Of a stretch of DNA of 64,000 nucleotides, positions 59,801 to 64,000 are shown in pieces. Origin of the DNA: an uncultured Roseobacter sp. (GTDB lineage Bacteria > Pseudomonadota > Alphaproteobacteria > Rhodobacterales > Rhodobacteraceae); NCBI RefSeq assembly GCF_947493125.1, contig NZ_CANLQB010000003.1, positions 310,001 through 374,000 on the forward strand. Direction: 5' to 3'. The position numbers and the translations under genes are program-made. The number at the start of each line of letters is the position of its first letter. Position 1 is the first letter of the stretch. The notes under the pieces were generated by a model. The model was not told the DNA's origin, searched no databases, and was given only the letters and a program-made list of their open reading frames with translations.

Positions 59801-62103
59801 GCATCGAGGACGGCGTCGACACCGATACGGCCGCTGATTTCGAGCTCCTCAGCTTCGGCAACAACCCGGAGGTCAACACGCCCACGGCGGGGACCGGCCT
59901 CGGCGGCGGTGGCGGGGGCGGTGGCAACATCGACGATGCGCCCACGCTGATCAGCGAGATCCAGGGCAGCGGTGCGGCCAGCGGCCTGGTGGGGCAGACC
60001 GTGGTCGTCGAGGCGATCGTGACCGGTGATTTCCAGAACGGCGATGATGACAGCTTCCGCGATCTTGGCGGCTTCTTCCTGATGGAGGAAAGCTCTGACC
60101 AGGACGCCGATGCCCTGACCTCCGAAGGTATCTTCGCCTTTGAGGGCGGGGGCGGTCTGCTCACGGATGTGAACGACGGCGACAAGGTCCGCGTGCTCGG
60201 CACCGTGATCGAACGCTTCGGCAAGACCACGATCCAAGTGCAGGAGATCCGGGTGGAAGAGCCCGGCGCGGTGGATCCGCTGTCGCTGGCGCAGTCGATC
60301 ACGCTGCCCGATCTCGAGGATCGCGAGGCGTTCGAGAGCATGCTGGTCACCATCGACGAGGCGCTGACCTTCACCGAGAGCTTCGACTATGAGGATTTCG
60401 GGCGCGCCACGCTCTCGTCGGATGGCCCGGTCTACCAGTACAGCCAGCTCAACACGCCGGATGCGGCGGGCAACGCCGCCTATCAGGAGGAGGTCGCCAA
60501 CCGCCTCATCGCCATCGACGATGGCACCAACAGCGCGCGAGGCGATTTCGACCCGATCACGCTGCCCGATGGCTCGCTGGTCGAAGGGCCCGTGGAGGGC
60601 GTGCGCATGGGGCAGTCGGTCGACGGGCTGACCGCGATCATGGATTTCGACTTCGGCGAATTCCGCCTGCGCCTGCCTGAAGGTGTCGCCTTCGAGCTGG
60701 ACGCAGAGACCAACCCCGTGCCCGCCGAACCCGAAGATGTGGGCAGCGACTACAAGGTCGGCTCGCTCAACGTGCTGAACTATTTCACCACGCTTGAGGG
60801 CACCATCGACAATGGCGAGAACCCGCGCGGGGCCGAAAACCCCGAGGAGCTGGCGCGCCAGACCGAGAAGTTGGTGCAGACCATTCTCGGCATGGAGAGC
60901 GACGTGATCGGCCTCATCGAGATCGAGAACGACTTTGCCGGCGATGAGTTTGCGATCAAGACGCTGGTAGGTGAGATCAACGCCACGCTGGGCTCCGAGG
61001 TCTGGTCCTTCGTCGATCCGGGCACCGAGTTCGTGGGCGATGACGCCATTGCCGTCGCCTTCATCTACGACACCACCACCACCAAGCTGGTGGGCGATGC
61101 GGCGATCCTGGATACGGACGCCTTCCTCGACCCGCTGGGCGCGGGGCAGGGGGGCGATGCCTTCAACCGGGCAGCACTTGCACAAAGCTTCGAGCAGATC
61201 GACACCGGTGGCGTCTTCACCGCCTCCGTGAACCACTTCAAATCCAAGGGCTCGCCCACGGGCGCGGTCGAGGATCAGGACCAGGGCGATGGCGCCGGGC
61301 GCAACAACGCCACCCGCGAGCTGGCCGCGCAGGAGCTGGCGGAGTGGCTCGAGACCAACCCGACGGGCGTTGACGACGAGGACGTGATGATCCTCGGGGA
61401 TCTCAACGCCTATGCCCGCGAGACCCCGATCCAGGTGCTGGAGGCCGCAGGTTACACCGATCTGGCACGGACCTTCGAGGGCGATGACGTCTACTCCTAC
61501 CGGTTTAGCGGCCAGATCGGCACGCTGGACTATGCGCTCGCAAACGAGGGGCTGCTGGGGCAGGTGACGGGGGCAACCACCTGGAACGTGAACGCCGATA
61601 CGCCGGTCTTCTTCGACTACAACCTCGACGACACGTTCACCGGTCCGAACACCCTGCGCCCGACGGATCAGGGCCTGTTCGACGGCAGCACCCCGCTGCG
61701 CGGCTCCGATCACGACCCGGTCATCGTCGGCCTGGATCTGGAGCGGGACACTGACTTGCTGATCGCGGGCACCTCGGGGAACGACCGCCTCAACGGCACC
61801 GATGCGGCGGAACAGATCGTCTCTGGCGGGGGCCGCATCGACGTGGTGACAGGCGGCGGTGGCGCCGACACCTTCGTCTTCACCGATCTCGAGGGCGCGC
61901 GCGATGGCCTGCGCATCCTCGACTTCGAAGCCGGGGTCGATACGCTCGATCTGGATGGCGCGATCATCGCCGCCACCCGCACCCTCGGGCGCGACAACCT
62001 GCTGCTGCAACTGGAGGAGGATCGCGACAGCATCTTCCTGCGCGGTATCGACGATCTCGACGACATCACGATCATCAACGAAGGGATCTTCGAGATCGCC
62101 TAA
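56809..62103 (+). CDS. secreted bifunctional 5'-nucleotidase and nuclease with RTX end (ExeM/NucH type)
   Basis: 1764 residues from ATG 56809 (or 1760 from 56821). Order: N-terminal beta domain (1-~195); 5'-nucleotidase metallophosphatase (~203-500; LHIADQEASSG, LGNHEFDFG at ~290) with its nucleotide-binding C-domain (~560-700; NGGGIRASI); lamin-tail domain (~850, VVINEVLSS); OB-fold (~1045); endonuclease/exonuclease/phosphatase domain (~1314-1640; LNVLNYF, ENDF, LGDLNAYAR, GSDHDPVI); RTX-like Ca-binding repeats (~1652, GTSGNDRLNG, TGGGGADTFVF) and a C-terminal type I secretion end. No N-terminal signal peptide, as expected for type I export. Proposed role: cut extracellular DNA, then release phosphate from the nucleotides. 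Type I exporter genes are not in the window. Confidence 0.9.
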   Translation: MDPAMRRQIYANTFNDFLGLGLADTPAAGQLDAMLWSVEGFNSEADLARGETDGGVSTGGLYALNRGAGDNALYLQPGGSDFTPGSLTLALESGPTDLTDVVVSFERLVTNDQPRSNAFDLSFSLDGVTFQPLDTFASAAAADANGVVSSTVAVPLPDLPANTTFYLRWDGDDVEGSGARDEFGIDNLLVDGLEATDGEGGVFTLELLHIADQEASSGAVVDAPNLSAVLNALRAQDLGDDGEPDNTLTLSSGDAIIPGVFFDASEAIFGSAGIADIQIQNELGIQAIALGNHEFDFGTEALAGLISGEAPGDVFSTDFGGTEFAYLSANLEFSTDTNLAPLEVAGGGSALGNTVTSSVVLETGGEKIGVVGATTPTLGRISNPGDLGILPGDFDDTPTPEQLDALAAQIQAEVDGLLAADPSMNKVILLSHMQRLTLEQELAARLEHVDVIVAGGSNTRLFDENDRPRDGDSVQGDYPIFVQNAGGTQTAVVNTDGSYKYVGRLVIDFDEDGNIIPGSYDAEVSGAYATDAQGVADLGAEALVDPEIQAIADAIEAQIIATESNVFGSSEVFLNGNRSGAEGDPDGVRTQETNLGNLTADANLAAAKEADDTVVVSIKNGGGIRASIGETVVLPGDTTATRLPNGEIVDSDGNIVKPEGGISQNDIQTTLAFNNGLTLLTLTKAELVAVLEHGVGGLPDVAGRFPQVSGVEFSFDPDLEAGSRIVNAEIVDADGTQIAELVRDGAIVGDESQEFRIVTLNFLAGGGDGFPFPQGESANRVDLAQDGAPRTGDATFADDGSEQDALAEYLDDLDAPFDEADSDPSGDTRIQNLNFREDTVFDEGGSDDSVVINEVLSSTTGTDSEYVELFGTPGAALDGLSLIVVDSNTGASKGTITYRLDFAPGTVLGDNGFLLLANQIAEATYGVEANISLPTDAFQNSSSTFALVETASLSGDSVTGSEVVIDSVATVNEDGDTSVLGAPVVGPDGNFLPAGVGRIEDGVDTDTAADFELLSFGNNPEVNTPTAGTGLGGGGGGGGNIDDAPTLISEIQGSGAASGLVGQTVVVEAIVTGDFQNGDDDSFRDLGGFFLMEESSDQDADALTSEGIFAFEGGGGLLTDVNDGDKVRVLGTVIERFGKTTIQVQEIRVEEPGAVDPLSLAQSITLPDLEDREAFESMLVTIDEALTFTESFDYEDFGRATLSSDGPVYQYSQLNTPDAAGNAAYQEEVANRLIAIDDGTNSARGDFDPITLPDGSLVEGPVEGVRMGQSVDGLTAIMDFDFGEFRLRLPEGVAFELDAETNPVPAEPEDVGSDYKVGSLNVLNYFTTLEGTIDNGENPRGAENPEELARQTEKLVQTILGMESDVIGLIEIENDFAGDEFAIKTLVGEINATLGSEVWSFVDPGTEFVGDDAIAVAFIYDTTTTKLVGDAAILDTDAFLDPLGAGQGGDAFNRAALAQSFEQIDTGGVFTASVNHFKSKGSPTGAVEDQDQGDGAGRNNATRELAAQELAEWLETNPTGVDDEDVMILGDLNAYARETPIQVLEAAGYTDLARTFEGDDVYSYRFSGQIGTLDYALANEGLLGQVTGATTWNVNADTPVFFDYNLDDTFTGPNTLRPTDQGLFDGSTPLRGSDHDPVIVGLDLERDTDLLIAGTSGNDRLNGTDAAEQIVSGGGRIDVVTGGGGADTFVFTDLEGARDGLRILDFEAGVDTLDLDGAIIAATRTLGRDNLLLQLEEDRDSIFLRGIDDLDDITIINEGIFEIA

Positions 62104-62157
62104 GTCTCTCGGTGCGGCGGTTGTCGCCGCGCCCTCTATCTTTGAAGGATTTTACCC

Positions 62158-62712
62158 ATGAAACACTTGAGTGCCTTTATAGCCAGCCTGTTGCTGCTGG
62201 CCCCGATCTCGGCACAGGCCGCGTCTGTTCTGGTCTACGAAGCAACCGGCGAAGCCATCGTGGACGTCACCGACGGGACGCGCTTTGCGGGTGCGTTTTT
62301 CGACTTGGGCCTTGATGACATCGATGTGGCCGCCGAAGCAGACACCACCGGCGCCACGGTCGATGCCGGGCTCTTCGTGTCGTCCTTTCTGAGCGCCACC
62401 GGCGTGCTGCTCGAAAGCACGACGGTTGTCAGCAGCGACCTGACCCTCAATGATCCCGACAACGGGCTGGCGACCGAAGATTTCTTCACCGTGGTCTTCG
62501 GGGATCTGTCGGGGGACGACGCGGGTCTCTTCGGCGATACCGCAACGGTCGTCTTTTCCTTCTTCGAGGAAACAGCTGCGGGCGATCTCTATTCGCCTGT
62601 CACCGCCCGGGTTTACTCCGACCTGACGCCCGTCCCGGCGCCTGCGGCGCTGCCCTTGCTCATGGTCGGCCTGGGCGGTCTGGTGGCATTGCGCCGCCGC
62701 GCCAAGCGGTAG
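62158..62712 (+). CDS. VPLPA-CTERM sorting domain protein
   Basis: 184 residues from ATG 62158 with GAAGGA upstream. Signal peptide ends ISAQA; the mature part is an Asp/Ala/Thr-rich beta protein; the tail reads VPAPAALPLLMVGLGGLVAL followed by RRRAKR, a motif, membrane helix and basic cluster as recognised by an exosortase. It should be processed and placed on the cell surface or in exopolysaccharide. The gene lies 54 bp after the secreted nuclease and is co-oriented; joint function is possible. Confidence 0.88.
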   Translation: MKHLSAFIASLLLLAPISAQAASVLVYEATGEAIVDVTDGTRFAGAFFDLGLDDIDVAAEADTTGATVDAGLFVSSFLSATGVLLESTTVVSSDLTLNDPDNGLATEDFFTVVFGDLSGDDAGLFGDTATVVFSFFEETAAGDLYSPVTARVYSDLTPVPAPAALPLLMVGLGGLVALRRRAKR

Positions 62713-63296
62713 GGCGGTCTGCGCACCGGCTCGACAGGCGGCCTTTGCGGTCGCCTTCGGCTCTTCCTCGGCCCGCAACCCGCGCAACCCCAGCGCAAAA
62801 GACAGGTGGGTGCCGCGGTGCAAGAGCTCGCGAATGAGGTCGAAGCCCGAGGCACGGAAGCGATAGACCGACATCGCCGCAAACGCTGCGATGATCATGA
62901 TCCAAAGCGGACGCCCCGTGCTGCGAAAGGTGGGTCCCGGGTCGTCCTTGCGCGCGATCTCGCGCCCGTCGCCCGGCGGCAGCGTCTCTTCTCGGTCTGA
63001 TGTCATTGACCCCATCCGGCACGGCATGAGAGACGCTCGGGCATGCGGGGCGCCCGGGCAATGCGCCTTGCTGCGGCTTTCGTCAGCAGACCGGCGCCCC
63101 CATAAAACCACGCGGTCCCGGTGCGCCGCGACACCTCCACGCCATTCAGCGCCGGGCCAGACGCGCCTGTCTTTCCCTTGGCGCGATCCTCCGGGGAGGC
63201 GGCACAGGACCCGCCTGTGTGTGATGCACGTCATAGGCGAGATGCGGGAATCATGCTAAACACGGCTCATTGGTTAAGGTTTTTTGGACTGACGGG
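62713..63296. other. gap with no confident gene
   Basis: Only overlapping low-quality frames are seen. A minus-strand frame from 63006 has one hydrophobic segment (PLWIMIIAAFAAMSVY) but reads on through the whole VPLPA gene, so it is unlikely to be a gene as it stands. The TTTTTTGG near 63280 is just before the next start. Confidence 0.5.
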
Positions 63297-64000
63297 ATGG
63301 GGCGGCATTTAGTACTCACGGTTCACGGCATCGGCGAACAGAAACCTGGCGAGACGGTCGACGCGGTGGTGGGCGCCGCCACAACGCGCTTTCCCGGGAT
63401 CGACCGCGTGCCGGTCACGGTCGAACGCGATCTGATCCAGCTGGCCGAGGAAGAGTTCGACGGAACCTCGCGCAACGCGAAGCTTTTCCCGATGCACCTG
63501 CGCCGGGTGCGCCCGGTCGACGGGGACGATGAAACGCTCTTCGCCGAGGTCTACTGGGCGGATCGCTCTCCGGCGCCGGTGGGCCCGTTCCGCACGATTT
63601 TCGATCTGCTGAGAGTGGTCCTGGGCCTCGGCTATCTGGCCATGGACAACGTGGAGAACAATCGCGGCTGGTTCCCGACCGGTGTGGTGCATCTCTTCAC
63701 CTGGGTCTTCTATGGGCTTGTGGCGCCCCTGAACGCGATGCTGGCACTGGGGGCGGGGCTTCTGCTGGTGGACGTGACCGCGCTGAACATCGTTGCCAGC
63801 GACGTACCTGCGGCCCGGCGCGACTGGACCGACATCCCGCTCATATGGGTGTTTCTTCTGCATGGGCTGCTCACGCTCGGGGTCGGTGTGGTGACCGCCG
63901 CCCGGGCCAACACCTACCTCGTGCGCATCTTCGGACGCGGCATGACCGTGCTGGGTGTGGTGATGCTGTTTCTCTGGGAATACGGCATCTTCGGCGGTGA
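63297..64000 (+). CDS. multi-pass membrane protein with N-terminal HGIGEQ motif, 3' end outside window
   Basis: About 234 residues are visible; the frame runs off the right edge. ATG 63297 follows GACGGG. It opens HLVLTVHGIGEQKPGET, a motif of alpha/beta-hydrolase-like proteins (the first strand and oxyanion region), then a soluble stretch and, from about residue 105, several hydrophobic helices (for example FYGLVAPLNAMLALGAGLL and VFLLHGLLTLGVGVV). The nucleophile region would be beyond the edge. Could be a membrane-bound lipase-like protein; function open. Confidence 0.7.
   Translation, partial: MGRHLVLTVHGIGEQKPGETVDAVVGAATTRFPGIDRVPVTVERDLIQLAEEEFDGTSRNAKLFPMHLRRVRPVDGDDETLFAEVYWADRSPAPVGPFRTIFDLLRVVLGLGYLAMDNVENNRGWFPTGVVHLFTWVFYGLVAPLNAMLALGAGLLLVDVTALNIVASDVPAARRDWTDIPLIWVFLLHGLLTLGVGVVTAARANTYLVRIFGRGMTVLGVVMLFLWEYGIFGG

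Noticed and set aside
56803-62010. 1735-residue minus-strand frame opposite the secreted nuclease gene
   Set aside because: Antisense to a protein with many recognised domains. Codon bias alone keeps it open; no ribosome site or homology.
62152-63006. Minus-strand frame with one hydrophobic segment (PLWIMIIAAFAAMSVY)
   Set aside because: The frame continues antisense through the whole VPLPA-CTERM gene without its own end, so a real gene is unlikely unless a frameshift is present.

Overview
The window is a 64 kb piece of high-GC alphaproteobacterial DNA, most likely a chromosome of the Roseobacter group (Rhodobacteraceae). This rests on the murA, DUF2948, hisD, UPF0262, low-molecular-weight phosphatase gene order, a fused dipeptide-type permease/ATPase, a protein ending in a VPLPA-type CTERM sorting tail, tandem entericidin-like lipoproteins, and GTG/ATGA-coupled starts. 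No rRNA, CRISPR array or intact insertion sequence was seen. All similarity statements come from reading the sequence; no search was run.

Left part (1-20 kb): the 5' part of an RND efflux adaptor; a three-gene operon for a one-carbon/methylated amine pathway (GcvT-type flavoprotein, non-pyrrolysine MttB-like methyltransferase, TetR regulator) with a near-perfect 26-bp palindrome at its promoter; a methyltransferase divergent from a LysR gene; and a membrane-anchored cyclooxygenase-like haem protein. Next comes a nutrient-uptake cluster: GntR regulator, DUF1028 protein, a dipeptide/opine-type ABC transporter with fused DppC-DppD, a saccharopine-dehydrogenase-like protein, an Asp/Glu-racemase-family protein and a DadA-like oxidase. 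It looks like uptake and breakdown of an amino-acid conjugate or D-amino-acid compound.

Middle (20-35 kb): a decayed recombinase beside tRNA-Thr(GGT); a housekeeping run (murA to a GNAT gene); a lipoprotein; a porin with 11-bp-phased repeats upstream; about 0.9 kb of hairpin-rich spacer; a GHNQPP-motif protein; lepA; then a low-GC island with one unrecognised protein, an intact tRNA-Thr(CGT), a truncated second tRNA-Thr copy, three DnaA-box-like 9-mers and a GC-rich stretch with the look of a structured RNA. A DksA-type zinc-finger protein, a small membrane protein and two entericidins follow.

Right part (35-64 kb): a seven-gene, mostly stop/start-overlapping glycan or glycolipid operon; an MscS channel; a pseudoazurin; a LysR gene; a secreted metallophosphatase behind a Pho-box-like site; a bactofilin; an adenylate/guanylate cyclase; a short LysR divergent from RidA plus an ATC-hydrolase-like protein; a solute-binding protein/hybrid kinase/receiver set; a ribbon-helix-helix-like protein with a possible small RNA opposite its leader; a 1764-residue secreted protein joining 5'-nucleotidase and nuclease domains; a VPLPA-CTERM protein; and the start of a membrane protein with an HGIGEQ motif.
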